Of a stretch of DNA of 64,000 nt, positions 46,468 through 60,244 are shown in pieces (within the stretch, counting starts at the first letter, position 1; the number at the start of each line of letters is the position of its first letter). The stretch covers positions 992,001 to 1,056,000 of the forward strand of contig NW_020194559.1 in assembly GCF_002865645.1 (NCBI RefSeq), written 5' to 3'. The position numbers and the translations under genes are program-made. Source of the DNA: Hyaloscypha bicolor E. Its lineage: Eukaryota; Ascomycota; Leotiomycetes; Helotiales; Hyaloscyphaceae. The notes beneath the pieces are model-generated. The model was not told where the DNA came from and did no database searches. It saw nothing but the letters and a program-made list of their open reading frames with translations.

Positions 46468-46955
46468 GGCGTCCACGGTTTTATGAGCGGGTGGAGTAGG
46501 GGTCTGTTTTAAGGTACTGGAGGCTGTTCATGATTAAGTTTGAGCAGGAGTCAGGTTATGATGGCAGGGTCTTCGCTTTTGATTGGAGACTTGGAGCAAG
46601 TTCAGGACTGAACCGTGCGGGCTGGGTGAATGTCTGAATATTCTTTTGCATAGCAGCAACTACGTACTACCAGGAGGCGATCTGCAAATTGGAATCTTTT
46701 TCTCGTCTCTGATTGTGGCCAGTAGTTGATTTGATCACTGCTTACTGTATGGTCTTTTGGTAAGAGTAAAACCAAAAGATTTATTTATCTTCAGCCCTGT
46801 GCCAGACGTGGTATTTTCTATCGTGTTACGAAGTGAGGTGTGGTTGCTGGTGTCTGTCACGTGACAAGTGTGATCAAAGCCACATGATAGGCACCTAATC
46901 TTATGGGGCTGAACGCCATGGGGCTGTGTACTATGGGGCTTAATACCCAGTATCC
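46468..46955. other. Intergenic; three ATGGGGCT tandem units near 46902-46940
   Basis: No gene is seen. A short run of near-repeats (CTTATGGGGCTGAACGCC, CATGGGGCTGTGTA, CTATGGGGCTTAAT) lies just before the foldback repeat. Confidence 0.5.
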
Positions 46956-47107
46956 CTTCGTCTGGCGAGACATGGTCCGTACTAGCAAGGGGGCCTGGCT
47001 CAGGGTAAAAAGGCGATTTATAACTAATAAGTTTCTAAGCAAAGGTATGTCTTTTCGCCCTGAGCCAGGCCTCCTTGCTAGTAAGGACCATGTCTCACTA
47101 GACGAAG
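46956..47107. repeat. Foldback repeat, arms about 57 bp
   Basis: The left arm from CTTCGTCTGG through CCTGGCTCAGGG (46956 to about 47013) is matched in reverse complement by about 47051-47107, with a few mismatches. The loop is about 40 bp. This may be a small foldback transposon or a rearranged copy of another repeat. It marks the exact border of the AT-rich block. Confidence 0.8.
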
Positions 47108-47342
47108 AAATAATATAATTACTATATTTATAAATTATTTATCTAAGTATCTAATTAGAATTCTTATATAAAATATAATTATAATTAAATAATTAATAGT
47201 TTTATTTTAATTTTATATAATATATTAAATAATTATTTCGGAAATAATTATATTAAATTAAAACTTTAATTTATATTCGATTTTTAAAGCAATTTTTATA
47301 TAAGAATTAATATTAAATTTAAGTTTTTAATAACTAATTATT

Positions 47343-47378
<36 letters not shown>

Positions 47379-49157
47379 AAATTATTAATTAATATTTTAA
47401 TTAGAAATTATATTTATATATTAATTATTAATAAGCTTTTATTTAATATAAAACTATTAACTAGTTTTTATTTATAATTATATCTTATATTTCTTATTAA
47501 AACTAGTTTATTTAAGAAAAAGCTAAATAGAAATAAAATTAAAATATAATAAATGAATTATATAAATTATAATAATTTATTTAAAGTTAAATAAATTAAA
47601 TTAAAAAATAATATATAATATAGGCTAATAAATACTATTAATTAATTAATTTTAAAGTCGGAAATAAAATATAAATTATTATTAAATACTAGAAATTCAA
47701 TTATTAGAACTATAAATTAAAGAATTAAATAAAGAGCTTATTTGAGATTTTAGAAAAATATAATTACTTTTTTCTTTTAAAATTATTAGAAATTTTAAAA
47801 ATATATTCGGTTTTTTATATAAAGAAATTATAAAAGAATTTCTAGAATTCTTTATTAAATTATATAAATCTGAAATTACTTTTAATAATATTAGGAAATA
47901 ATAAATAGAAATATAATATTAAATAAATTATAATAATTAAGCTAATAAGAAATAAATTAAAATAAATATTTAGAATAATATTTAGCTTTAATATTAAATA
48001 ATAATATTTTTAGCTTTATAATAATATATTAAACTTATTAAATTTTTTATAAAATATAAAATATTAGCTAAATTATATAAAAAATAATAATAAATTCTTT
48101 TAAATTATATATAAGAAATTAGTTTATTTAAAGAAAATAATATAAAAATAAAATAAATTAATAGCTTTTATAAAGCTTAAAAATAAGTTTTTTTTTAAAA
48201 AAAAAGTAATATTATAAATTAGTATTTTTTATTTAATATTAGTATAGCTATAATTATTAATAATTATATAATATAGTTATATAATATAGAAATAACTAGA
48301 GGTAATAGGATATAGGTAACGGGTAATAATTATATAATCTCATATTATATAAGTAATTTAACTAGTAAACTAGACTTCTTTAGGCTTAGTAGATTTAAGA
48401 ATTATATATTAATACTATAATATTATAATTCATACTTTAAAATAATAACTTTACTAATTAATATAACTAGTATTTTTATATCTATATAATAGTACTATAT
48501 ATTACTAGTAAACTAATACTAATTAGTTTATATATATAGATTAAAAAAGATTTTAGATTAGTCCTAAAAGTATTTAATAGCCTAAGACAAATCTAGTCTA
48601 TTTTATATTAAAAGAGAGAACTATTTATTAATTTTATAAAAGTATTTAATAGCCTATAGAAAAGATACTAGCTCTTATTAATTAATAAATAATTAGCTAT
48701 TTAACTATTTATTTATTTAACTTCTATTATTTTTTAAAACTAACTTCTTTTAATCCTAAGATTACTTTTTTAGAAACCATTTTTTCTATTTATATAATAC
48801 TTATATTTATAAAATTCTTTTTCCGGAATATATACTTTATATATATCTTTAAAGCTTTTTAACTACTACTTCGATTTTATTATTAAATCAAGTTCTTTAA
48901 GCTTTAGACTTTTCTAGAATTATAATATTTTACTTCCTAAATTTCTTATTATAAATAAAATATTTAAGAGCAAAATATTTATTTTAATATCTTTAACTAG
49001 ATATCTGAATTAGATATCTAAATACCTTTATTATTAAACCCTTTCTATAAACCTATTATAACTATCTTATCTTTAAACCTCTTTTATTATAAATTATATA
49101 TATATACTAGAAAGAACCTGAATTCGGTTTAGTATAAATATTAATAAGAGAAAGAAG
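47108..49157. other. Extremely AT-rich region, unassigned, with an AAAT microsatellite
   Basis: Nearly all bases are A or T. A run of about nine AAAT units lies at 47344-47380. I recognise no protein relic in any frame, which does not exclude a transposon degraded beyond recognition. It is probably RIP-mutated heterochromatin. Confidence 0.55.
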
Positions 49158-49484
49158 TATAATAGGTATATATAATAGTATATAGATAGGTATTAGATAT
49201 TATAGATCTAGTTCCCTATTTTAAGTAAAGCTTATAATCGGAATTATATAAATAATCGAAATTATATAAATTATATGGGATTATATTTCCTAGTTAAGTA
49301 AAGTACTTTATAGGTTTAGTTAAGTACTAGGAAATATATAAAGAGATACTCCTAGCTTTAGAAAGGGATATTAATTAGTTTTTTATTAGAATTAATTCTT
49401 GGAATTAGTTATACTTATAAGTATTACTTTATAGCTTACTTATCTTAATTACTTATATATTATCCTGCTATTATATATCTTATA
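49158..49484 (+). repeat. 5' LTR of chromovirus C
   Basis: Same length as 55877-56203 and differing from it mainly by C/T and A/G changes. The preceding AGAAG (49153-49157) is the left target duplication. Confidence 0.9.
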
Positions 49485-52400
49485 TTCTAATTAATCTAAT
49501 CTTCGGGAAGTAGTTTATTACGAGATAGTTAAGCTATTAATAAATAAAACTATTAATAGCTAGAGTATTAATTAGAAGAAGCGCTTTTATTATTACTAGA
49601 GTAATCTAACTAGATATTTAGGGAAGTGCCTAGTTAAGTACTTTTTATACTACCTAGTTAAGAGAAAGAAGTAAAATTCAGATATTCCTAGAATTAGCTA
49701 GTAAGATAATAATAATAGAGAAATTAGTAGCGGCTTGCTATTATATTACTAAGTTAGAAGTAGAGATATAATAGAGAGAAGATCTAGAGAAGCTAGAAGC
49801 TCAGATTTATTATTTTAAAGATATTCGGATACCGGATATAGAACCCGTTATATCCCTAATAGCTCCCTTAGTTTAAAGGGCTCTAAAAACCTGAGAACTA
49901 CTTACTTACTAGGGAAAGAGTATTAAAGAAGTCTAGGACTTCTTTTATTAGGCAGAATTAAAGTAATATAAAGATAGCGGGATTACCTGGGCTACTAATA
50001 TAGTAAAGGTTATGTATTATATTTCCTATTTTAAAGATATAGCCAGAGATATCTGGAAATATAGGAAGTAATTAATAAATATTAATATTACGAATTAGGA
50101 GACCTTTATTAAATTTATAAAGAATTCTATCTTAGATCTAAAGAATTATAGTAATAATATTCTTACTAAGTTTAAGGATATTAAATAATAACTGGGCCAG
50201 AATATCTAAAGCTTTATATCTTATTTAGATAGTCTATTAGATAACTTGAAATATATAAGTTTATTATAAAAGCAAAATAACTTATTTAGTAGCTTAAGGC
50301 AGAAGATTCGGGATAAGATTAATTATTAAAGGAATACTTTATAAGAAAGAAAGAAGCTTATTTCTATAATATAAGAGTTAAGAATAATTTAAATCTATTT
50401 ATTTAATAGAAATATAATAATAAACTAATAGGATAATAAAAGAAAGGAAATAAGAAATAAGAAAAAGAAAATAATAAAGGAAAATAAAAGAGAAATATAT
50501 TCCTATTATAAGGTTTATAAAACTAGAGTAATAAAAGTATAGTAATAGGGTCTAATATAATACCCGTATTAGGATTTATAAAACCGGATATAATTTGCTT
50601 TATTTACTAGAAAAAGAATTATTATATTATTATTTACCTAAATCGGGAGAAACTAACTTGCTATAACTATAATAAGTCTGATTATAAATTATATAAGTAC
50701 CTAGAACTAAAGAAGCCGGGAAATAGATATATTTTATAATAGTTATATTTATTTATATTATAGAGAATAAGATTCTTGAAACAAGAATAGTAATTAAGGT
50801 TACTATTAAGATAAGAAAAGATAAGTAAAGAATTAAAGTATTAGTTAACTCGGGTATAGAGGCCAATTATATAAAGAGAAAATTAGCTTTAAATATAAAT
50901 ATTCTATTAATATTAAAAGTAATTCCCTTATTTTTACTAAAGAAAAAAAGAATTCATTTATATAAAGATTATATTTTTGGAATTACTACTAAGAATATAT
51001 TAGGGAACTAAATAGAGGCTAATATATACTTTATATTATATAATTTTGATCTAAATTATATTAATATAATACTTGAATTCCTATAGCTTTACTAGATTAA
51101 TTCCCTAATTTCTTTTAGGAAAATAATATAGAAAGACCAGATTTAATTATAAAAGATTAAAGTTCTAAATACTAGGAAGTTTACTAAAGTAGTAAAATAT
51201 AAAGTATATGTTTTTCTATTAATTACCTATCCTATAATAAATAGCTAAAGAATTACTATTATTACTATTAATAAAATAGTTATATTTCCCAAGAAATATT
51301 AGAATCTTTTTCGAGTATTCTTTATAAAAGCTATAAATATATTACCTAATTATTATATAATAAAGTATTATATAGATCTGGAACTAGAATCCTAACTATT
51401 ATATAATTCTATATATGTTTTATTAGAAAAAAAGCTTAAAGTTTTTCGGGAATATTTTAATACTAGTTTAGAAAAGAAATAAATCCGTTATTTTATTAAC
51501 CTAGCTAGTACCTTAATTATATTTATTCTAAAGAAAAGAGGCGGCCTATATCTATATATTAATTACTAGAGTCTAAATAGGATTATTATTAAGAACTAAA
51601 TATTATTATTACTTATTAATAAAATAATAAATAGGCTTTATAAAGTAAAGATATATATAAAGCTAGACTTAAAGAATATTTACTATTAATTATAAATATA
51701 GGAAAGTAATAAGTAAAAAATAGTATTCCGAATATACTATAAATATTTTAAGTATTATATTATACTTTTTAGACTATCTAATACTTTAGTAATATTTCAG
51801 GTATATATTAATTATATACTAATAGGCCTTATAAATATTATTTATATAGTTTATCTAGATAATATTTTAATTTATTTAAAGAACCTAGAATAATATATAA
51901 TAGTAATCTAATATATATTTAAGTAATTATAATAATACTAGCTTTTTATAAACTTGGCAAAATATAAGTTTAATATAGAAAGAATAAAGTTCCTGGAATT
52001 TATAATTAGCTTAGATAATATAGAAATAAAAGCTAGCCGGGTTATAGCTATTAGGAAATAGCTGGCCCTAAAGAATAATATTCGGAAAGTCTAAATATTC
52101 CTGGGTTTTACTAACTTTTATTAGAGGTTTATTTATAAATACTTTAGAATAATAAAAGAATTAATTAATTTATTAAAAACTAGTAAAAACCTATAATATT
52201 ATTTAGTTAGATAAATAAGGCAGATAAGGCTTTTAAGAAATTATAAATTATATTTATAATAGTACTAATTCTTTATTATTTTAATCTAGCTTTAAAGATT
52301 TATATAAAAATAAAGATTTTAGGATTTATAATTATAGATATAATTTTCTAGTTCTTTAGTAAGGAAATAAAAGCCAGGTAATACTTTATTATCTTTTATT

Positions 52401-54499
52401 TAAAAAAGATAACTATAATTAAGAATAAGTATAAGATATATAATTCTAAACTCTTAGCTATTATTCTAGTATTTTATATTTAGTAATATTATCTAATATA
52501 TATCTGGTATATTATTATTATTAAAATAGATTATAATAACTTGAAATACTTTATAATTAAGAGAAAACTAAATAGTTAATAAATAAGATAAATAAAGAAG
52601 CTAGCTATTTTTAACTTCGTTTTAGAATATTAGCTAGAGTATAATAACTTTACTAATAGGCTATTAAGAAAGCTAGACTTTATAGTAAGTATAAATAAAG
52701 ATACTTTATTATTTATACTTTATAATAAACTATAGAATATAAAATAGAAAGCCTAATAAGTAATAATAATAGAATATTATACTATTTCTATAATACTATA
52801 ATTTAAGGCCTAGGAAAAAGGAAATAGGCATTCCTTAATTAGTAAGATACTAAGGAATTCCGAAAAGGAAGTCTATTTTAGTAATAGAATAATATTAGAA
52901 ATATTATTACTTGAGCTTATTACTAGTATAGCTAGTTATAAATAGTATATATTACGGATTCTAGTTATATAGATAGCTAGATCCGAAATAGTATATAAGA
53001 AAAGTAAAGAGATATTACTTGAATTACTATTATAATATTAAAGGCTTAATTTATTAGTATAATACTAGTAGTATAAATAGTTCTTAAAGAAAACCTTTAC
53101 TAAAACTATTAAAACTTAGAAACTTAATATATCTGGGTTATTAAAATATCGGAATATTATTTATATATTAAATAAGCGGCTCTTAAAAAAGAATTACTAT
53201 AAGCTAATTATAATAATTCTATAAATAGGTATTTTAGTACTAGTAAGATACTAGAGATTCTCTAGAGAAAGTACTTCTAATAAAGTATAAAATAAGATAT
53301 AAAAAACTATATTAGAACTTGTTTAATATATTAATATACTAAGGTAAAAAGATATTTACTATATAATATACTTAGTTTATTTCTCTTCTTTTCTAAGCTA
53401 TAGTAAGAAATTACTATAGACTTTATTATAGGGCTATTCTCTTTTAGGTTTTATAATAAGATATATAATTTTATATTTATTATTATTAATAAATATATGA
53501 AAATAATATAATATATTCTAATTATTAAGGAAATCTCGATTCCTGAATTAGTAAAGCTATTTATATATTATATTATTAAAGACTTTAGTATACCTATAGA
53601 TATAATCTCTAATAAAGGATCTGTTTTTATAAATAAGTTCTAGTTAAGTCTATATTTTTACTTAAAGATTTAATAATAGCTAAGTATAGTATTTTACTTA
53701 TAAATTAATAAATAAATAAAGAATTTAAATTAAACTCTGAAATAGTATTTAAGGTACTATATTAGCTACTAATAGAATAACTAAATAATAAAGCTTGCTT
53801 TTATAGAATTCATATATAATAACTTTATATATTTAATAATAAGAATTTCTTTATTTTATATATTATATAGATTTTATTCTAATATTAAACTATATATTAA
53901 GAATAATATTCTAAAAAGAAAAGTACTAGTAATATAAGAAAAAGTATAGAGGATTTAAGTAAAATAGGAGATACTAGAAAAGTAATAATAAAAAGTAATA
54001 GATATATAGAAAAAGTACTATAATAAGAAATATATTAATAAGAAGTTTAATATATATAATAAAGTTATATTTTATATAAAAAACATTTAATAGCTATAAT
54101 TTAATATAAAGCTAGTAAATAGATATCTCGGCTCCTTTAAAGTTCTAGAAGTTATAGAAATATATAAATAAATATATTACTTGAAATTACTATTATTATA
54201 TTAGATTTATAATATTTTCTATATTTCTTTCTTAGAACTATAATATCTATAAGCTAGTACTATAATAGAACTAGAACTAGTCGAGATTAAGGGCAAAGAG
54301 AAATTCAAGATAGAATCTATTATAGCCTATAAAAAGAATAAAAAAGAAAGAAAGTATCTTATTTATTAGAAGGGCTACTTACTAGTAAATAATATATAGG
54401 AACTATTAAGTAATCTAGAAAATATAGTTCGAGAATTATAAAAATACTTGAAAAAGAGTAATATTATAATACTATTAGCTAAATAGAGATATAAAAGAT

Positions 54500-55876
54500 A
54501 AATGCTTTTATTAGGAAACTATTAAAAACCATATATTTATTTTTAGAAAAGCTATATAAAAATTATTAAAAACTCTAAAAACTCTAATTTCTATATTCTA
54601 TAAATACCTTATTCTTATAACTACTTTCTATTATTCTTATTATTATTCTTATTAGAATTCTTTTGAGAAATAAATAGTAAATTAGCTTATAAAACTATTA
54701 ACTATTAGTAAGAAATAAGGAAAAAATAAGCTTATTTAATATTAAAGAATATTAATTATATTATTAAAAGTATTTTATACTTATACTAAGCTAGTAAGAA
54801 TTACTTAATTTATTTCTTGAATTATTAGGAGAATTTATTAGCCTCAAATAATAGCTTTAATATAAGAAATATATATAGTTTAATATAGAAAAAGAATAAT
54901 AATAGCTTTTTCTTTTTCGGGTAAAGAATAAAAAAAATACTTATATATATTAATAGCTTAAAAAAGGCAGTTTAACTATATTATATATATTTAAGGAACC
55001 TTAAATAATATTAGAATAAAAAATAAAAGAAGAAATTTATAACTTATAGGATTATATTTCTTGTTTTTAGAGTAATAATAATTATATATTAAGTAATTAT
55101 TACTCTTAATATAAATAAGGTCGGGAAACTTAGTAATATTCTTGAAATATTAAAAATAATAAGGCCAAATTAAGAATATGGGAATATTAGCTAAATAAAT
55201 AGTAATAGACTAATAAGTACTAAAAGAAGTATTTATTTTAATAAATAAAAAAGTAAAAGAGGAAATTAGATAAGAACTTAAATAAAGCTTAAATAAAACT
55301 TAAAAAAGCTTAGAGAAGCTTAAAAAAGGCTTAAAGAAAGAAAGCAAGAAATAAAAAGAAGCTAGATATAGTATTATAATTAAGGAAAAGAAAGATTAGT
55401 TAGTAAGAAAAGAGAAGCCTTTTTATAATATTTTTTTCTTAAATAGTAATTATAAATTCGGAACTAGTTCTATATTAGGAATACTCAGAAAATTCTAAAG
55501 AAAGAATTTATAAATAAACTAGAAGATTAGATTAACTTTTCTAAGCTTTTAGGCCTATAAAGTAATAATTTATTTATAAATAGAGACTAAATTAAAATTT
55601 ATAAACTAATTAGAAGACCGGAAAAGCTTTATATCTAATAGTATATATTATATTCGTATTATTTTTATAAGAAAGAATTACTAGAAATAATTTATAAGTT
55701 AACTAGATAGAATTAGTAAACTATATTCTTAATTCTATTATCTAGTATAATAATAGGATAATTATAGGAAGTTTTTAGAGAGAACTAATAGCCAGGAAAG
55801 TTTTAGGAAATTATTTATAAAGCTATTTATAGTTTTCTTAGGTTTTTTAAAAATAAGAGTCTAGAAAAGAAGTTAA
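54500..55876. other. Unassigned part of chromovirus C between chromodomain and 3' LTR
   Basis: About 1.4 kb of RIP-mutated sequence follows the polyprotein. It is longer than a usual 3' untranslated leader and may hold an extra gene or a second inserted repeat. Frames contain Lys/Glu-rich text near 55240-55400 but nothing identifiable. Confidence 0.45.
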
Positions 55877-56203
55877 TATAATAAGTATATATAATAGTAT
55901 ATAGATAAGTATTAGATATTATAAATCTAGTTCCCTATTTTAGATAAAGCTTATAATTAGAATTATATAAGTAATTGGAATTATATAAATTATATAGAAT
56001 TATATTTCCTAATTAAATAAAGTACTTTATAGGTTTAGCTAAGTACTAGGAAATATATAGGGAAATGCTTCTAGTTTTAGAAAGGGGTATTAATTAGTCT
56101 TTTATTAGAATTAATTCTTAGAATTAGTTATATTTATAAATATTACTTTATAGCTTATTTATCTTAATTATTTATATATTATTTTACTATTATATGCTTT
56201 ATA
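55877..56203 (+). repeat. 3' LTR of chromovirus C
   Basis: It pairs with 49158-49484; the right target duplication AGAAG is at 56204-56208. Confidence 0.9.
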
Positions 56204-56208
56204 AGAAG

Positions 56209-59200
56209 CTAATTAAGAAATAAAAGAATAGTATTAATTCGGTAATTATAATAAAGGCTAATTTTTAGAAATATCTAATTACTAAGATATATTAATATAT
56301 CTTATATAAAAAGAGTAATAATAATCTATAAGATCTATTTTAGAATAACTTTAAAAACTTTAATATTATAATATATAATCTAATTAACTATATACTTATA
56401 TAAAATTTTCGAGTTTAATTTTAATATAATAATATTTATATTAAATAGAATTATAAAAATTTTATTATTATATAATTTTTTATTAATCTTATCTAAAAGA
56501 AAATAAAAAGTATATAAAATAAAGCTAATACTATTAATAATAATCTAATTAGAATAGATCTTTTTTAGGAATCTATTATATTAGTTTATTTTATTCTAGA
56601 TAAAATTAGATATAAGGAAACCAGATACTTTTAATTAAAAAATCAAGCTATCTATTTACTTTTTCTAAATTAAGGCTATTTACTACTTCTATTTTTATTA
56701 CTACTAGTATTACTACTAAATCCGAACTTCTATTAATTAATATTTACTATTATTACTAGAAAGCTTATTAGAAAAATAGTAAAAATATATTCTAAAATAT
56801 AGAAATATAATAGAACTAATAATAGTTTTAATTATAAACTTATTATTTTCCTAGATATTTACTAATATATAAAGCTTTTAGAAAAAGTACTAGTAAAAGC
56901 TTTTCCTACTATATTAAAGGAACTAGTATAAGACTATTTCTATAATAACTAGCTCTCGAATTATATATATAAAGAGGCTTATATAAATATCTATAGCTTT
57001 TTTAAAGATTCTAGTTTCTATTATTAAAATTTAAATAAATGAAATATTATTATCTTAGTAATTATAATAGTAAAAGACCCTAAAAAACAATATTTGAGCT
57101 TATTTAAATACTAATTAATAACTTATATAAATTATAGTATAGCCTTATTTCTATCTTATAAAATATTGAATTCCTATATAATAAGATTATTATCTCTTAT
57201 TAAAGCTTATTAGTATACTAATATATAATTTCGAATTCTCCTAATAAATTTGGCTAGCTTATTAATAAGCTCTAATTATCTATTATTACTTATAAAAAGA
57301 AATAATAAATTAATATCGAAACTTATTTTACTAATTAATAATATTATTCTTAAAACCTTTCAAGCTATTATTTGTCTAGAAATTATTAATATAGATCTAG
57401 TTATAACTTCAAAACCTGTAATAACTTTTTTAAACCCTATAATTATAATAATTATATTCTAAAATCGTGTTTTATATATAAAAAACCCGAATACTATTTA
57501 TAGAAATATATACTAAAGAAATAAGAAGCTAAAAAGGCCCGATTTAAGAATAGAAATATTTATTAATTTAGATTCCGAAATATTTATAACTTTAATAAAT
57601 ACTTTAGTAGTATTTATATATAATATATTACCGAATTTAAAAGAAAAGAAAATAATAAGAATAGTAAAAACAAACTAGTAAATAATACTTTTAAAGCCTT
57701 ATTAGTAAAAACAAATAAAATAGAGAAATATTATTCTAATTTCTATTTTACTTCTATTAAGAGCTTTCTAGCTACTTTTATAGCTTTTATTCTTACTATT
57801 TCTATAACTAATATTTTTATAAATAACCTTATTTCTCTTTTTTTTTATATTAGATAATAGGCGAAAACTATATTTTAGAATCTACTAAATAAATAGAAAA
57901 TATCTAGATATTTATAGTTAATAATATATTAAAATATAATACTTATTATATTTATAGAATTATAATTAATATTAAAGCTTCTAGATTCTTAATTACTAGT
58001 TCTAACTAATTCTAAGCTTTATAATAAACTAATAATAGTATTAAACTTAATAAAACTATTAAAAATTAAGTTAATATCTAGTTTAGTATTAGATTTATAT
58101 CTTTTATTAGATCTATAATAATAAGAATATTAATTAAATAAATATAATTCTATATTATATTTATAAAGACTTTATTTCTATTTAGCTTAGCTAATATAAA
58201 TAAGCTAGAGATCTATTTTAATAATCTTATTAATTATTTTATTATTTTTACTAGATACTTTATATCTATAATATAATATTTTAGATACTTTTTTCTATTT
58301 TAAAATATTATTCTATAAAACTTTATTTCCGAATTCTTTATTTATAATTCTTACTTTTTTATAAAAGTCGAATTATAATATTTATATTACTATTTTAATT
58401 ATTTATTTATTAGTAAGCTCCGAAATATATTAGAATAAGCAAGCTATAATATTAATATAAAAGCCCTTAAATACTTTATAAAATACTATAAATAATACTA
58501 GAAATTCGGATAATTACTAGAATAATTCAAATTTAATCTAAAAAATAATATTAGCTTTAATTACTTTATTATTATTAATATTTTCTATATTTCTAATAAG
58601 CCTATATTCTATATTATTAATAAAAGTACTTAATATTAAGCCGGCTAATAGCTTTAAAATATTAATATATTATATATTTGAGATATTCTAAAATAATATT
58701 AAATTAATACTTATTTAAGCTCTTTTAATTAGATTATAGCAAATACCGGAAAGTAGTTTACTAGTAAAAAGTTTATTTAACTTATAAATATTATAGGAAC
58801 TAAGATTAAAATTATTTCTATAAAAGCTTATAATTCTATTAGAATTATAAAATACTATTATAGCCTGATTTAATATATTTATTTTATTATTATAGCCGAA
58901 ATTAATAAAATTAATAAGAATACTATATTCTAAATAGCTTTTAAGGCTATTAATAATTCTATAGAATCTAATAATATTATTTTAATTCTTTTAGTTTATA
59001 GTATTTTACCTTAAATAACTAAATATAATATCCTATTACTAATTATATTATAGTAATTAGTAGTATTTAAAAAGGTAATAATAGAAATTCAGAAGCTTTA
59101 AACTAGATATTAGATTATAAATACCTTAAATACCCGAAATAGTTCTAGTATTACTAATATTTATAAACTTTCTTTAAATTCGGATATTCTTATATAATAT

Positions 59201-60244
59201 AAAGAAAATACTAGTTAATTTAATAATTAAATAGGCTATATAAGCTAGTAGCCATTAATAGAAAGAATTATATACTAGCTTTACTATATAGTAATATTAC
59301 CTTTTATTTAATCTTTATAATACTATTTTATATAAGAGATATTAAGGTTATTACTAATAGCTCTAAATCTGAAACTATTTCTAAATTCTATAATAAGACT
59401 AAAAATAATACAAATATAATTTCTCTTATTATTCCTGCTATTTTACTAAAGTGTAATAAAGAATACTCTTATAAGAATCCGGATTTTATAGTATTTCTAT
59501 AAGATAATAACTTATATAAGAACTTTTATTAAATTGAAATTACTAGTTTTTTAGAAAAAGATATATTTGAGGTTATTCTCAGATCTTAAATATTAAAAGA
59601 AATATATATTTTTAACTCTCGGTTTATTAATAAGATTAAGAATAAGAATATAAAGAAAGAGTTTAAGAAATTGAGACTAGTTATTTAGGCTTATAATAAT
59701 AATAAGAAATATATAATATTAATATAATTACCTATTATTTAATATATTAATTAGAGAATTATTCTTAGTATTATTTCTATAATAATAGATATTATAGAAT
59801 TATATTTATATAATATCTTATAAGTTTATATTTAATTAATAACCTTATTTAATTATAATTTTTATATTAATTTATTTTATAAACTTACTAGAAAGGTAAA
59901 TCTAAAAAATAATTCTATTTTAAAGATTATAAAACTATTATATAATATATTAGAAGCTAGAAACTACTAGTTTAAAACTTATTATTTTTATTATACTAAT
60001 GAGTTTTTTATAGAATAATTAACTTATAACTCTTATTTTTTTTATAATAAATAATTCTTTAAAATTATTAGGTTTTAAACTAATAATACTTTATTTATTA
60101 GAACTAATAATTTTATAAAGATAAAGTAACTAAAGCTCTAAAAGACTAAATTCTTAGCTAAAGAGTATAAATATTTTATTTTTAATTATAATTTCAAATT
60201 TAATAAAGGTATTATTTATATAAATATTACTATTATAATTCTCA
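56209..60244 (+). mobile_element. RIP-mutated Ty1/copia-type relic, 3' truncated
   Basis: From about 59590 the frame reads like a copia reverse transcriptase: FINKIKNKN, FKKLRLVIQAYNN, then text like TQSPTI and QRIILSI with damage, and ELYLYNISQVYI. Further downstream a match to the FLAKEY region lies near 60150. The upstream 3 kb should hold gag, protease and integrase but only faint similarity is visible. The element ends abruptly near 60244 without RNase H or an LTR, where the next repeat begins. Two chance ORFs in this block (57250-57462 and others) should be ignored. Confidence 0.7.

Larger units (their letters stand above)
49158..56203 (+). mobile_element. Complete RIP-mutated chromovirus C (7046 bp)
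   Basis: LTRs of 327 bp (49158-49484 and 55877-56203) have ends TATAAT...TTATA, that is TGTAAT...TTACA after RIP, and the 5-bp duplication AGAAG occurs at 49153-49157 and 56204-56208. Internal order: CCHC knuckle 50659-50697 (reads CYNYNKSDYKLYK), protease near 50841 (LVNSGIEANYI), RT near 51540 (GGLYLYINY) and YLDN box 51852-51863, integrase with text near 53410-53640 resembling the ISDRGPQF region, and a chromodomain at about 54280-54450. All frames carry many stops. A gap between the chromodomain and the 3' LTR (54500-55876) holds an unrecognised stretch. Confidence 0.9.

Noticed and set aside
47344..47380. AAAT run as a telomeric repeat
   Set aside because: It is a simple tetranucleotide microsatellite; I saw no TTAGGG-type array in the window.
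57250..57462. 70-codon plus ORF in the AT-rich block
   Set aside because: Ile/Leu/Asn-rich composition expected from random AT-rich DNA; lies within a retroelement relic.
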